Shown: piece by piece, positions 1-7,427 of the stretch | How positions within the stretch are numbered: position 1 is the stretch's first letter | How the letters are laid out: each line of letters opens with the position of its first letter | Source of the DNA: VGCC01 sp040381195 | GTDB lineage: Bacteria > Actinomycetota > Actinomycetes > S36-B12 | Assembly (NCBI GenBank): GCA_040381195.1 | Contig: JBEIHR010000044.1 | Coordinates: 1 to 15,080, forward strand | Length of the DNA: 15,080 nt | Direction of reading: 5' to 3' | Notes under the pieces: model-generated | The model's input: only the letters and a program-made list of their open reading frames with translations | Told to the model about the DNA's origin: nothing | Databases searched by the model: none | Translations under genes and position numbers: made by a program

Positions 1-220
1 CCTCGCGGCCCCATCCGCGCTCGGAGCTGATGCCTCCACCGAGGGTGTACATGATCGAATCGAGGTCCGGGCACACGCGCAATCCATGGACCCAGATGTC
101 ATCCCCGGTGTTGCCGATGACGGTGATCTCGGTAGCGGATCCAGCCGCGAGATGGCGCACACCCAGGCAGAAACGGGCACCGCCCATGCCGCCCGCGAGA
201 ACGGTGATCCGCCGTGTCAT
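1..220 (-). CDS. fbiA: FbiA/CofD, 2-phospho-L-lactate transferase (partial, N-terminal 73 residues)
   Basis: Reading the minus strand from an ATG at 220-218 gives an open frame to the left edge. It begins MTRRITVLAGGMGGARF and contains NTGDDIWVHGLRVCPDLDS followed by IMYTLGGG and ERGWG, the hallmark N-terminus of the CofD/FbiA family. FbiA transfers a phospholactate or phosphoenolpyruvate-derived group from a GDP/GTP-activated donor to the deazaflavin Fo, a step in making cofactor F420 in the cytoplasm. The glycine-rich start is the nucleotide-binding part and NTGDD lies in the active-site region. An AGGA ribosome site (minus strand, 228-231) sits 7 nt before the ATG. It is transcribed away from whiB, an arrangement shared with Mycobacterium fbiA/whiB2. 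The remainder, and any fbiB after it, lie outside the window. The family call is very secure; activity cannot be judged from 73 residues. Confidence 0.95.
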   Translation of the reverse strand, partial: MTRRITVLAGGMGGARFCLGVRHLAAGSATEITVIGNTGDDIWVHGLRVCPDLDSIMYTLGGGISSERGWGRE

Positions 221-254
221 CGCGGCATCCTGTCACGCGACGGGGCAGTGAATG

Positions 255-334
255 TGTCCCAGATCTCGCCGGAATGTCCGACTTTCACCCTAAATCTGTC
301 CGATTTGGGGGAATCTGGCTTGACGTGGGGGAAT
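255..334. repeat. Phased direct repeats upstream of whiB (TGTCC x3, TGGGGGAAT x2)
   Basis: TGTCC occurs at 255, 275 and 297; the second and third copies extend to TGTCCGA. The 9-mer TGGGGGAAT occurs perfectly at 306-314 and 326-334. Distances between like copies are 20, 22 and 20 bp, close to two turns of DNA, so all copies of one kind would face the same side of the helix. The last TGGGGGAAT lies inside the spacer of the whiB promoter. This looks like an operator array for a regulator that binds cooperatively; the regulator is not known. Confidence 0.55.
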
Positions 335-348
335 GACATCGTTGTAAT
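320..348 (+). promoter_or_regulatory. Predicted whiB promoter
   Basis: TTGACG (320-325) and TGTAAT (343-348) are separated by 17 nt, the standard layout for a housekeeping-sigma promoter. Transcription would begin near 355, giving a leader of about 38 nt with a strong Shine-Dalgarno run GAGGAGG (378-384) 8 nt before the GTG at 393. TAATAC (345-350) is an alternative -10 with a 19-nt spacer. Confidence 0.55.
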
Positions 349-392
349 ACTCCCTGGACAAGCACGGATGCTGGGTCGAGGAGGTCCATCGC

Positions 393-656
393 GTGAGTGA
401 CAACGTGGCGTTTCTGCCGTTGTCCGATGTCGAGGAACTTTCCTGGCAGGAGCGGGCCCTGTGCGCCCAAACCGATCCGGAGGCGTTCTTCCCGGAAAAG
501 GGTGGCAGTACCCGCGAGGCCAAGAGGGTGTGCCTGTCCTGCGAGGTCCGCGTCGAGTGCCTCGAATACGCGCTCGAGAATGACGAGCGATTCGGCATCT
601 GGGGCGGGCTGTCCGAGCGTGAGCGCCGCAGGCTGAAGAAGCGCTCCATCTCCTAA
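393..656 (+). CDS. whiB: WhiB-family Fe-S transcription factor (WhiB/WhiB2/WhmD type)
   Basis: An 87-residue Wbl protein. Four cysteines (C24, C47, C50, C56) in the C-X22-C-X2-C-X5-C pattern ligate the [4Fe-4S] cluster. The flanking blocks RALCAQTDPEAFFPEKGG and FGIWGGLSERERRR match mycobacterial WhiB2/WhmD and Streptomyces WhiB. GIWGG (68-72) is the turn before the basic C-terminus (RERRRLKKR) that contacts DNA. Members of this class act in the cytoplasm with the primary sigma factor and control septation or sporulation. The GTG start at 393 is fixed by GAGGAGG 8 nt upstream and by family length (M. tuberculosis WhiB2 is about 89 residues). Its place beside divergent fbiA is the conserved location of this orthologue rather than of other Wbl paralogues. 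Its own promoter carries an unusual repeat array. Confidence 0.97.
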   Translation: MSDNVAFLPLSDVEELSWQERALCAQTDPEAFFPEKGGSTREAKRVCLSCEVRVECLEYALENDERFGIWGGLSERERRRLKKRSIS

Positions 657-679
657 TCCGCGGAGAGTTTTCCGGACCG

Positions 680-691
680 TACAGTGGGCGG
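680..691 (+). promoter_or_regulatory. Predicted leaderless promoter -10 of the glycosyltransferase gene
   Basis: TACAGT (680-685) fits the actinobacterial TANNNT -10 and lies exactly 6 nt before the GTG at 692, so transcription would begin at the start codon. There is no Shine-Dalgarno sequence before this GTG. No good -35 is visible. Confidence 0.5.
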
Positions 692-3600
692 GTGACCGAG
701 TCGCTCGAGTGGTTCGTCGCGGACGAGGACTTCGAATTCGACGACACGGACGAGCCCGTCATCCCACGCAGACGCCACTGGGTCAACGCCGTCATCGTCG
801 CCCACGATGGTGCGACCTGGTTACCTGCGGCGCTCACCACGATCGCCGGGCAAACCCGGCCGCCCGATGCAATCGTCGGGGTCGACAACGCCTCGACCGA
901 TGACAGTGCCCGGCTCCTACGCGAGTCACTGGGCTCTGCACGCGTCGTGGAGACCGGAATCAATGCCGGGTTCGGAGGTGCCGTCGAGGAGGGCCTTCGA
1001 CTGATCGGCGACTGGGATCTACCCGACGATGCGGTGGAATGGATCTGGCTCCTCCACGACGACAGTGCACCGGATCCCGATTGCCTCGACCAACTCCTCC
1101 TCACCGCGGACATGTTCCCGACCGCGTCGATCCTCGGACCCAAGGTCCTCGGCTGGCATGACCGCCGTCTCCTCCTCGAGGTCGGAATCAGCGTGGATTC
1201 CGACGGGCGTCGCGTCACCGGCCTCGAACGCCGCGAACACGACCAGGGCCAGCACGACGGTGCCCGCGAAGTGCTGGCCGTCAGCACTGCCGGGATGCTC
1301 ATCCGGCGCGATGTCTTCGACGCACTCCATGGGTTCGATCCCTACCTACCCCTGTATCGCGACGACCTCGATTTGTGTTGGCGGGCATGGCGGCGCGGTG
1401 AGCGGGTCATGGTCGCTCCGGATGCCGTCATCCACCACCGGGAGGCCTCCGCCCATGCCAGGCGGCGCGGAGATGACCGTCCCCACCGCGATGACCGCGA
1501 AGCAGCCGCCCATCTGCTGCTCGCACACGCCAACCCGTTCCTGGCCCCCTTCGTCGCCCTGCGACTTCTTCTCGGGAGTGCGATCCGGTCGATCGTCTAC
1601 TTCCTGGGAAAGGACGTGCGTTCGGCACGTGACGAGGTGGCTGCAGTCGCCCGCGTCGCCTTCCACCCGGGACGTTTGCATGCCTCGCGAGTGCTGGCAT
1701 CGGAGGGAGCCACGGAACCTCCCTCCGTGGTGCGTCACCTGCGTCCCACCACCTGGGATCAGGTGCGCACTGTGGCCGAGGCGATCGGCGGATACGTCAC
1801 GACCAGCAGTTCGGCCCTGAGTCCCAGTGTCAGTGCCCTGGACAGCATCGACGACGCGGTGGCGTACCTCCCCGATGAGTCGTACAGCCGGGTACGTCGC
1901 ATCGTGACCAAACCCAGTGTTCTGCTCACCGTGGTCCTGTTGCTCATCGCGGTCGTGTCCACGCGAACCCTGTGGTGGGGAGACGGTGTGGTGCAGGGTG
2001 GAGCGCTACTGCCGGCGTCACCCGGTGCGTCCGACCTCTGGCAGTCCTACATCGAGGCCTGGCACGACGTCGGCCCCGGCTCGACGACGCCGTCGTCGCC
2101 CTATCTGATCGTCCTTGCCGTGCTCGCAACAGTGCTGTTGGGGAAGTCAGCCTGGGCGATCGCGGTGGTGCTGATGCTGGTGATCCCCATCGCGGGCTGG
2201 TCCGCCTATATCGCCTCGCGCGACATGATCCCCTCCAAGATCACCCGGGCGTGGATGGCGGCGGCCTACGCACTGCTCCCTGCGATGACGGGTGCGATTG
2301 CATCCGGTCGAATCGGCACGACGATCGCGTCGATCGCGCTTCCGTTCGCAATTCGATCCCTATGGCGGTTGACGACACCCCGTGGGTCGCTGCGACGCGC
2401 CGCCGGCACGGCGATCCTGATGAGCATCGTGCTCGCCACGGCCCCGGTGATGTGGATCGTGCTCGTGCTCGCGACGGTGATCCTCACGATGCGACGCGTG
2501 TCGCGTCAGGTCGCGGTGCGTCTGGCACTGGCACTCGCGGTCCCACTCGTGGTCCTCATGCCGTGGACGTGGTACCTCATGACCAACCCCGTGCTGTTCC
2601 TCCTCGAGCCAGGACTGCAGCGCGCGTCGTTGATCGACCCCGAGCTCGCCCCGCTCGACGTTCTCGCCCTGCACCCGGGAGGCCCGGGAATGACGCCGCT
2701 GTGGGTGACCGGTGGAATCGTGCTCGGTGGTGTCCTCGCTCTCCTACGGCGCGACACCCTCCGGCTTGTGGGTGCCTGGTGGATCATCGGTGGGCTCGCG
2801 GTGATCGTGGGAATCGCGCAGTCCCTGGTCCGCGTCACTCCGCCGGGGTACTCGGAGGCGTTGTCGCCGTGGCCAGGGCCCGCGACCCTGATGTGGGGAC
2901 TCGCCCTCATTTGCGCCTCGGGGGTCGCGGTACGCGGACTACGCGAGCGCTTCGTCCGTTCGAACTTCACGGTGTGGCAGCCGATCGCCGTGATCGCCGT
3001 GATCGGGGCGGTTGCGGCCCCGATCATCAGTGCACTCTGGTGGGTCCCGGCACGAGACCTCGCAGTCACGCGCGCGCCCGTCTCGCCGCTCCCGGCCTTC
3101 GTCGGCGCCGAGTCCGCCAGTCCCCAAGCCCCACGTTCCCTCGTCATCGCGAGTTCGCGCGCGGGTGCAGTCACGTACTCACTCGTGAACGGTGCCGGCG
3201 AGATGCTGGGGGATGCGGAGACGCTGCCTCCCGCCGAGGTCTGGAATGGCCTCAACCAGTACGTCGCGTGGATGGCGTCCGGGCGTGGTGGTCCAGAAGT
3301 CCCCGCGATCGCGGGATACGGGGTGCGTTATGTGGTCTTGGATCGCGGCACCACCCCCGATCTCGTTCAGACCCTCGACTCCGAACCTGGCCTGCGCCGA
3401 CTCTCGAGCGCGGACGGCGCGGTGCTCTGGCGCGTCGCGGGCGTCACCTCCCGCGCACGTGTGGTTGTGGACACCGATCAGTCCCCGCTGGGCCTGACAC
3501 GCCCTGACACCGTGGGAGTCGATCCCTACATCGATCAGTCACTTCCCGAGGGATCCGGACAACGGGTCATCGTGGTCGGAGCGACTCAGGACTCGGGTTG

Positions 3601-3835
3601 GCGCGCATCCTCGGGCGCGGTGGAGTTGACACCGGTGATCGCACCGGAGCCATTCGCGTGGTCCTCGGCCTTCCTCGCACCCGACGGAGCAGAGCCGATC
3701 CGCGTGTGGTTCGACTCGGGGGCGCGGCCGTGGTGGTTGTGGGCACAGGTGGTCATCGTCGCCGCGCTCGTGGTCCTCTCACTTCCGTCGCGTCGGGCAT
3801 TCGATCCCGACCCGGACGCCGAGGAGACGACATGA
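692..3835 (+). CDS. Large membrane glycosyltransferase: GT2 domain fused to multi-pass membrane/extracytoplasmic region
   Basis: A 1047-residue protein. Residues about 30-260 are a GT-A fold family 2 glycosyltransferase: VNAVIVAHDG at the nucleotide-binding strand, VDNASTDDS, the metal/nucleotide motif HDDS (122-125, a DXD equivalent), STAGMLIRR (198-206) and the catalytic-end motif RDDLDLCWR (223-231) with HHRE (248-251), as in rhamnosyl/galactofuranosyl-type enzymes. From about residue 407 come many hydrophobic helices (first about 407-425), then an apparently extracytoplasmic stretch about 780-1010, a final helix (1013-1031) and a short charged tail. This suggests sugar transfer on the cytoplasmic face linked to a membrane or export step for an envelope glycan. 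Donor and acceptor are unknown. It has no Shine-Dalgarno sequence and probably a leaderless start. Its TGA overlaps the next gene's ATG. Nearby manA/manB hint at a mannose-related envelope role (inference). Confidence 0.88.
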   Translation: MTESLEWFVADEDFEFDDTDEPVIPRRRHWVNAVIVAHDGATWLPAALTTIAGQTRPPDAIVGVDNASTDDSARLLRESLGSARVVETGINAGFGGAVEEGLRLIGDWDLPDDAVEWIWLLHDDSAPDPDCLDQLLLTADMFPTASILGPKVLGWHDRRLLLEVGISVDSDGRRVTGLERREHDQGQHDGAREVLAVSTAGMLIRRDVFDALHGFDPYLPLYRDDLDLCWRAWRRGERVMVAPDAVIHHREASAHARRRGDDRPHRDDREAAAHLLLAHANPFLAPFVALRLLLGSAIRSIVYFLGKDVRSARDEVAAVARVAFHPGRLHASRVLASEGATEPPSVVRHLRPTTWDQVRTVAEAIGGYVTTSSSALSPSVSALDSIDDAVAYLPDESYSRVRRIVTKPSVLLTVVLLLIAVVSTRTLWWGDGVVQGGALLPASPGASDLWQSYIEAWHDVGPGSTTPSSPYLIVLAVLATVLLGKSAWAIAVVLMLVIPIAGWSAYIASRDMIPSKITRAWMAAAYALLPAMTGAIASGRIGTTIASIALPFAIRSLWRLTTPRGSLRRAAGTAILMSIVLATAPVMWIVLVLATVILTMRRVSRQVAVRLALALAVPLVVLMPWTWYLMTNPVLFLLEPGLQRASLIDPELAPLDVLALHPGGPGMTPLWVTGGIVLGGVLALLRRDTLRLVGAWWIIGGLAVIVGIAQSLVRVTPPGYSEALSPWPGPATLMWGLALICASGVAVRGLRERFVRSNFTVWQPIAVIAVIGAVAAPIISALWWVPARDLAVTRAPVSPLPAFVGAESASPQAPRSLVIASSRAGAVTYSLVNGAGEMLGDAETLPPAEVWNGLNQYVAWMASGRGGPEVPAIAGYGVRYVVLDRGTTPDLVQTLDSEPGLRRLSSADGAVLWRVAGVTSRARVVVDTDQSPLGLTRPDTVGVDPYIDQSLPEGSGQRVIVVGATQDSGWRASSGAVELTPVIAPEPFAWSSAFLAPDGAEPIRVWFDSGARPWWLWAQVVIVAALVVLSLPSRRAFDPDPDAEETT

Positions 3836-5343
3836 GCCTCGTGCGCAGACCGGACCTCACGGTGCGATGGACACTGGCCGCGATCGGCCTCGTGGTCGTG
3901 GTCTCCCTGGTCGGGGAGCTCGCCCAGCGGTGGATCGGCACGCCGGCTGCGGAACCGGCGGTGACCCGGGAGCCGATCGCATCCCAGGTCCTGTTGTGTC
4001 CAGAACCCGGTGCCGGCGGTGACCTCGGGGTCCGGGTGACCGGTGCGGTGGTGCCCGGGCAACCGGGTGAAGGACCGGGAAGTGCGGGACTGGTGACACT
4101 GCCGGGGACGGGGTCGGCGTCCACCCCGATCCGACAGGTGGGCGAGCAGGGACAGATCGAAGCCTTCGGCACGACCCTCCCGCCGATCGTCGCCTTCGGT
4201 GAGGGATCGCTCGCCCCGGGGCTTGTCGCCGATCAATGGGGCCGTGATCCCTCGGGCAAGGGGCGCGGAATGGCGAGTACCGCTTGCGCACCTGCCGCAT
4301 CGGACTTCTGGTTCGTCGGTGGAGGTGCGGTCGCCGGGCGCCGCACCCGGGTGGTGATGGTCAACCCGGACGAGACCGCGGCCATCGTCGACGTGATCAT
4401 CCACGGGCCCGACGGCATCATCGATTCACCGGCGAGCCGGGGACTCGTGGTGAAGGGCCGTGAGCGGCTCGTCCTCCCTCTGGACGTGGTGGCGCCGGGT
4501 GTCAACGGCACGGCCATCCATGTGATCGCGCGTGCGGGACGGGTGGGTGCATCCGTCGACGACGAACAGCGGACGGGTCTCGCGTCGATCGGAACCGACT
4601 GGATTCCACAGGCTGCGGCCCCGGCGACGCGCGTGTACGTCCCCGGGATCATCAACGGCGATGGTGCACGCGTTCTCTCTGTTGCTGCGGTCGGTGAGGA
4701 CGACGCCATCGTGAACGTGCGGATCATCGCGCAGGATGGTGCCTATACGCCTGTGGACCGCGGGACCATCGAAGTGGCAGCCCAGTCCGTGGCCACCCTC
4801 GACCTGGCGCCCGTGCTCCCGCAGACACCGGACGGTGTTCTCCCGGCAACAGTGGAGTTGACGAGTGACACACCGATCGTCGCCGGGATGCGTCAGTTCT
4901 TCGGCGGGCGTCGCGTTCAAGATGACACCAGTTTCGTGGGCGGATCGCAGCCATTCACGGGTCCCGCCGCCGTCACGGGATTGCCCGTGCGCGCCGCGAC
5001 AGATGTGCGCCTGTCGATCACCGCGCCGGATACCCCCGCCAGCGTCGACATCACCCTCCTGCCCTTCCGGGGTGGCAGGGAGGTGTCCGTGCCCACGGCC
5101 CCCCAGCGGGTGCAGGTCGAGGCCGGCCAACTTCGTTGGATCCGGCTCGAACCCCCGACGGATGTGGACTGGTACACCGCGATCGTCACCCCGGCTTCGG
5201 ACTCGGGTCCGGTCCTGGTGGCGCACCGCGTTCGGGAGAAGTCGAGGTTCGGTGATCTGATCACCGGTTACTCGTGGCGTCCGCTCCGCACGGAGGTGGC
5301 CGTTCCCGTGGCCACCCAGGACATCGCGGTGGCCGCCAACTGA
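3832..5343 (+). CDS. DUF5719 membrane-anchored extracytoplasmic protein
   Basis: A 503-residue protein starting at the ATG that overlaps the previous TGA (ATGA, 3832-3835), with GAGGAG (3821-3826) 5 nt upstream. A short basic N-terminus (MSLVRRPDLTVRW) leads into one membrane helix (about 13-30), then some 470 residues of beta-rich, Pro/Gly/Val-rich sequence without enzymatic motifs, so the bulk should lie outside the membrane. Blocks such as WFVGGGAVAGRR, VVMVNPDETAA and VYVPGIINGDGARV recur as similar beta-sandwich-like units. It matches my recollection of the DUF5719 family, found next to this glycosyltransferase in many actinobacteria. The overlap implies translational coupling and a shared task, perhaps as an external partner of the glycosyltransferase. 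No biochemical function is known to me. Confidence 0.82.
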   Translation: MSLVRRPDLTVRWTLAAIGLVVVVSLVGELAQRWIGTPAAEPAVTREPIASQVLLCPEPGAGGDLGVRVTGAVVPGQPGEGPGSAGLVTLPGTGSASTPIRQVGEQGQIEAFGTTLPPIVAFGEGSLAPGLVADQWGRDPSGKGRGMASTACAPAASDFWFVGGGAVAGRRTRVVMVNPDETAAIVDVIIHGPDGIIDSPASRGLVVKGRERLVLPLDVVAPGVNGTAIHVIARAGRVGASVDDEQRTGLASIGTDWIPQAAAPATRVYVPGIINGDGARVLSVAAVGEDDAIVNVRIIAQDGAYTPVDRGTIEVAAQSVATLDLAPVLPQTPDGVLPATVELTSDTPIVAGMRQFFGGRRVQDDTSFVGGSQPFTGPAAVTGLPVRAATDVRLSITAPDTPASVDITLLPFRGGREVSVPTAPQRVQVEAGQLRWIRLEPPTDVDWYTAIVTPASDSGPVLVAHRVREKSRFGDLITGYSWRPLRTEVAVPVATQDIAVAAN

Positions 5344-5378
5344 CGGCGTGCCTGAGGCCGAAAGCGTGGATCGGCCAC

Positions 5379-5391
5379 TACCGTCATGCGA
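5379..5391 (+). promoter_or_regulatory. Possible leaderless promoter -10 of the DUF3499 gene
   Basis: TACCGT (5379-5384) fits TANNNT. It lies 7 nt before an in-frame GTG at 5392 but only 1 nt before the ATG at 5386, which is too close for that ATG to be in the transcript. If this box is real, GTG 5392 is the start. No -35 is clear. Confidence 0.35.
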
Positions 5392-5817
5392 GTGAATCGG
5401 CGCCGTTGCTCGAAACCGTCGTGTTCCCAACCGGCCGTGTCCACATTGACCTACGTCTACGCCGATTCCACCGCCGTCCTCGGACCCTTGGCTACCTACG
5501 CCGAGCCCCATTGCTACGACCTCTGCCAGATGCACAGTGAGCGGATGACCGCGCCGATCGGTTGGGAGATCGTGCGGATCTCACCGGATCCCGATGCACT
5601 CAAGCCGACCGTGGACGACCTTGAGGCGCTCGCCAACGCGGTACGCGAGGCTGCGCGGCCACGTTTCGACGCGGCGGACCCGGAGCCCCTGTACACGAAC
5701 GGCTCGGTGGAAGTTGCGCGTCGCGGACATCTCCGCGTACTGCGCTCGGTCGATGAGTCCGAGCAGGCGGGGGACGTCGGGTATCAGCAACGACTGGACA
5801 CTGACGACTCCTGGTAG
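5386..5817 (+). CDS. DUF3499 family zinc-ribbon-like protein
   Basis: A 143-residue protein from ATG 5386 (141 from GTG 5392). The signature is an N-terminal RRRCSKPSC, then TLTYVYADSTAVLGPLATYAEP, DLCQMHSERMTAP and GWEIVR. This is the DUF3499 family, found in nearly all actinobacteria at this locus (Rv3258c in M. tuberculosis). C8, C13, C47 and H50 could bind one zinc ion; C43 is an extra cysteine nearby. The C-terminal third is charged and poorly conserved. Its function is unknown; small size and no membrane segment imply a cytoplasmic protein. Family proteins usually begin a few residues before the first RRRC, which suits the shorter GTG 5392 start. No Shine-Dalgarno sequence precedes either start. 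It lies between the envelope glycosyltransferase pair and manB. Confidence 0.9.
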   Translation: MRVNRRRCSKPSCSQPAVSTLTYVYADSTAVLGPLATYAEPHCYDLCQMHSERMTAPIGWEIVRISPDPDALKPTVDDLEALANAVREAARPRFDAADPEPLYTNGSVEVARRGHLRVLRSVDESEQAGDVGYQQRLDTDDSW

Positions 5818-5829
5818 TCCCCGCGCCAC

Positions 5830-5841
5830 TAGCCTGGAACC
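5830..5841 (+). promoter_or_regulatory. Predicted leaderless promoter -10 of manB
   Basis: TAGCCT (5830-5835) stands exactly 6 nt before the GTG at 5842, and no Shine-Dalgarno sequence is present (the 6 nt are GGAACC). The same hexamer and spacing recur at 10912-10917. It would drive the manB/Trm112-like/manA unit. No good -35 is seen. Confidence 0.55.
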
Positions 5842-7230
5842 GTGAGGGACCTCGGCGCGATCATCAAGGCGTACGACGTCCGGGGTGTGTACCCCGATCA
5901 GCTGGATGAGGATCTCGCCCACGACGTGGGGGCCGCCTTCGTGCGTGTCTGCGGCATCGCGGATGCCGAGGGTGCGGTGGTGATCGGCCACGACATGCGG
6001 CCGTCAGGTCCCGACCTCGTCGCCTCCTTCGCGGAAGGTGTGCGCGAGCAGGGGTGCGATGTCGTTCTGATCGGGCTCGCGAGTACCGATGGCCTCTACT
6101 ACGCCTCGGGGGCACTCGGCCTCCCCGGGGCGATGTTCACGGCGAGCCACAATCCGGCGAAGTACAACGGCATCAAGCTGTGCCGTGCGGGAGCCGCGCC
6201 CGTGGGTCAGGACTCGGGCCTGCGTGACATCCGAGCGATGATCGACGCGGGTGTCCCTGCGGGCTCCGGTCGCATCGGTGAGGTGACCCACCGGGATCTC
6301 CTGGCCGACTACGCAGCGTTCCTGCGCTCACTGGTCGATTTGCGCGCGATTCGACACCTCCGCGTGGTGGTCGACGCAGGTAATGGCATGGGTGGATTCA
6401 CCGTGCCGGCGGTGCTCTCGGATGCCGCGGATCTCCCGCGTCTCCCGCTGGAGATCATTCCCATGTACTTCGAGTTGGACGGCACCTTCCCGAATCACGA
6501 GGCCAATCCGATCGATCCGGAGAACATGCGCGACCTCCAACGTCGCGTGATCCAGGAGCGCGCCGACATCGGCCTGGCCTTCGACGGAGACGCGGATCGG
6601 TGCTTCGTGGTGGATGAGCGGGGGGACATCGTGAGTCCCTCTGCGCTCACCGCGCTGATCGCGCAGCGCGAGCTCGCCCGGCATCCGGGGGCGACCATCA
6701 TCCACAACCTGATCACATCGAAGACCGTTCCCGAGGTGATCTCCGAGAATCACGGGGTTGCGGTGCGCACGCGGGTTGGGCACTCGTTCATCAAGGCGAC
6801 CATGGCCGAGACGGGCGCAGTCTTCGGCGGTGAGCATTCGGGGCACTTCTACTTCCAGGACTTTTGGCGCGCCGACTCGGGGATGCTGGCTGCGATGCAC
6901 GCGCTGGCAGCCCTCGGGACGTCGGGTTCGGACACCACCTTGTCGTCGCTCATGGCTCCCTTTCAGCGTTACGCCGCCAGCGGCGAGATCAATACCGAAG
7001 TGAAGGATCAGGCCGCTGCGACAGCGAGGATCAAGGAGCGCTACGCGGCACGTTCCGACGTGAGTGTCGACGAGCTTGATGGACTCACCATCGACGGCGG
7101 TGACTGGTGGTTCAACGTCCGCCCGAGCAACACCGAGCCGCTGCTCCGACTCAACGCCGAGGCGCGGGATCATGATGAGATGGTCCGATTGCGAGACGAT
7201 GTGCTGTCGCTGATGCGGGAAGGTGCGTGA
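5842..7230 (+). CDS. manB: Phosphomannomutase / phosphoglucomutase (alpha-D-phosphohexomutase family)
   Basis: A 462-residue enzyme of the length usual for actinobacterial ManB. All four phosphohexomutase signatures are intact: active-site TASHNP with phosphoserine S102, metal-binding DGDADR (248-253), sugar-specificity loop GEHSGH (330-335), and phosphate-binding RPSNTEP (427-433). It converts mannose-6-phosphate to mannose-1-phosphate in the cytoplasm, the step before GDP-mannose; many relatives also accept glucose phosphates, so strict substrate choice is not certain. GEHSGH is the version typical of dual PMM/PGM enzymes. The GTG start at 5842 gives the canonical N-terminus (AYDVRGVYPDQ at residues 10-20) and is probably leaderless. 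Its stop is overlapped by the next start (TGATG), and manA follows, so the pair that makes mannose-1-P is co-expressed. Confidence 0.95.
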   Translation: MRDLGAIIKAYDVRGVYPDQLDEDLAHDVGAAFVRVCGIADAEGAVVIGHDMRPSGPDLVASFAEGVREQGCDVVLIGLASTDGLYYASGALGLPGAMFTASHNPAKYNGIKLCRAGAAPVGQDSGLRDIRAMIDAGVPAGSGRIGEVTHRDLLADYAAFLRSLVDLRAIRHLRVVVDAGNGMGGFTVPAVLSDAADLPRLPLEIIPMYFELDGTFPNHEANPIDPENMRDLQRRVIQERADIGLAFDGDADRCFVVDERGDIVSPSALTALIAQRELARHPGATIIHNLITSKTVPEVISENHGVAVRTRVGHSFIKATMAETGAVFGGEHSGHFYFQDFWRADSGMLAAMHALAALGTSGSDTTLSSLMAPFQRYAASGEINTEVKDQAAATARIKERYAARSDVSVDELDGLTIDGGDWWFNVRPSNTEPLLRLNAEARDHDEMVRLRDDVLSLMREGA

Positions 7231-7427
7231 TGGCTGGACCCCTGGGTCTCTCGGAGAACCTCTGGGAGGTTCTCGCCTGTCCGTGTGATGAGCACGGTGC
7301 GGTCGTCGCGGACGAGCAGGATCAGGTGATCGTCTGCACGGTGTGCCAGCGCCGATTCCCGGTGCGCGACGGTGTGCCGGTGATGCTTCTGGATGAGGCC
7401 CTCATTCCGCCGGCGGTCGAGGGCTAG
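7230..7427 (+). CDS. Trm112-like zinc-ribbon small protein
   Basis: A 65-residue protein. I chose ATG 7230 (overlapping the manB stop as TGATG, with GGAAGG 7218-7223 6 nt upstream) over the GTG at 7227 one codon earlier. It shows the Trm112/UPF0434 pattern LWEVLACPCD, CTVCQRRFPVRDG, then VPVMLLDEA. C17, C19, C36 and C39 are the likely zinc ligands. The first pair is C-P-C rather than the common CPxC; H22 could substitute as a ligand. In other organisms Trm112 is a small partner that stabilises methyltransferases, but actinobacterial copies between manB and manA have no proven role. Its start and stop both overlap neighbouring genes, so its output should follow ManB and ManA closely. Confidence 0.88.
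   Translation: MAGPLGLSENLWEVLACPCDEHGAVVADEQDQVIVCTVCQRRFPVRDGVPVMLLDEALIPPAVEG

Larger units (their letters stand above)
221..392. promoter_or_regulatory. Divergent fbiA-whiB intergenic regulatory region
   Basis: This 172-nt gap separates two divergent genes, so it must hold promoters for both. It contains an ordered set of short direct repeats (255-334), a small dyad (AAATC 292-296 / GATTT 302-306) and a recognisable rightward promoter (320-348). No convincing leftward promoter for fbiA was found. A single GTGTC (254-258) matches the core of the WhiA site GACAC on the other strand, but a lone 5-mer is weak evidence. Confidence 0.7.

Noticed and set aside
657..679. Terminator after whiB (CGGA/TCCG hairpin)
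   Set aside because: Only a 4-bp stem with a poor T-tract; too weak to call.
217..1302. Long minus-strand open frame (361 codons) across whiB and the glycosyltransferase start
   Set aside because: Arg/Ser/Pro-rich shadow of two well-identified plus-strand genes; no family resemblance and it also runs antisense through the divergent promoter region.
1972..3507. 511-codon plus-strand frame inside the glycosyltransferase gene
   Set aside because: Out-of-frame Arg/Gly/Asp-rich product typical of GC-rich shadows; the overlapping frame has clear membrane and GT features.
3598..3831. Upstream extension of the DUF5719 frame
   Set aside because: Lies in the glycosyltransferase coding region; ATG 3832 has a ribosome site and gives a proper signal-anchor N-terminus.
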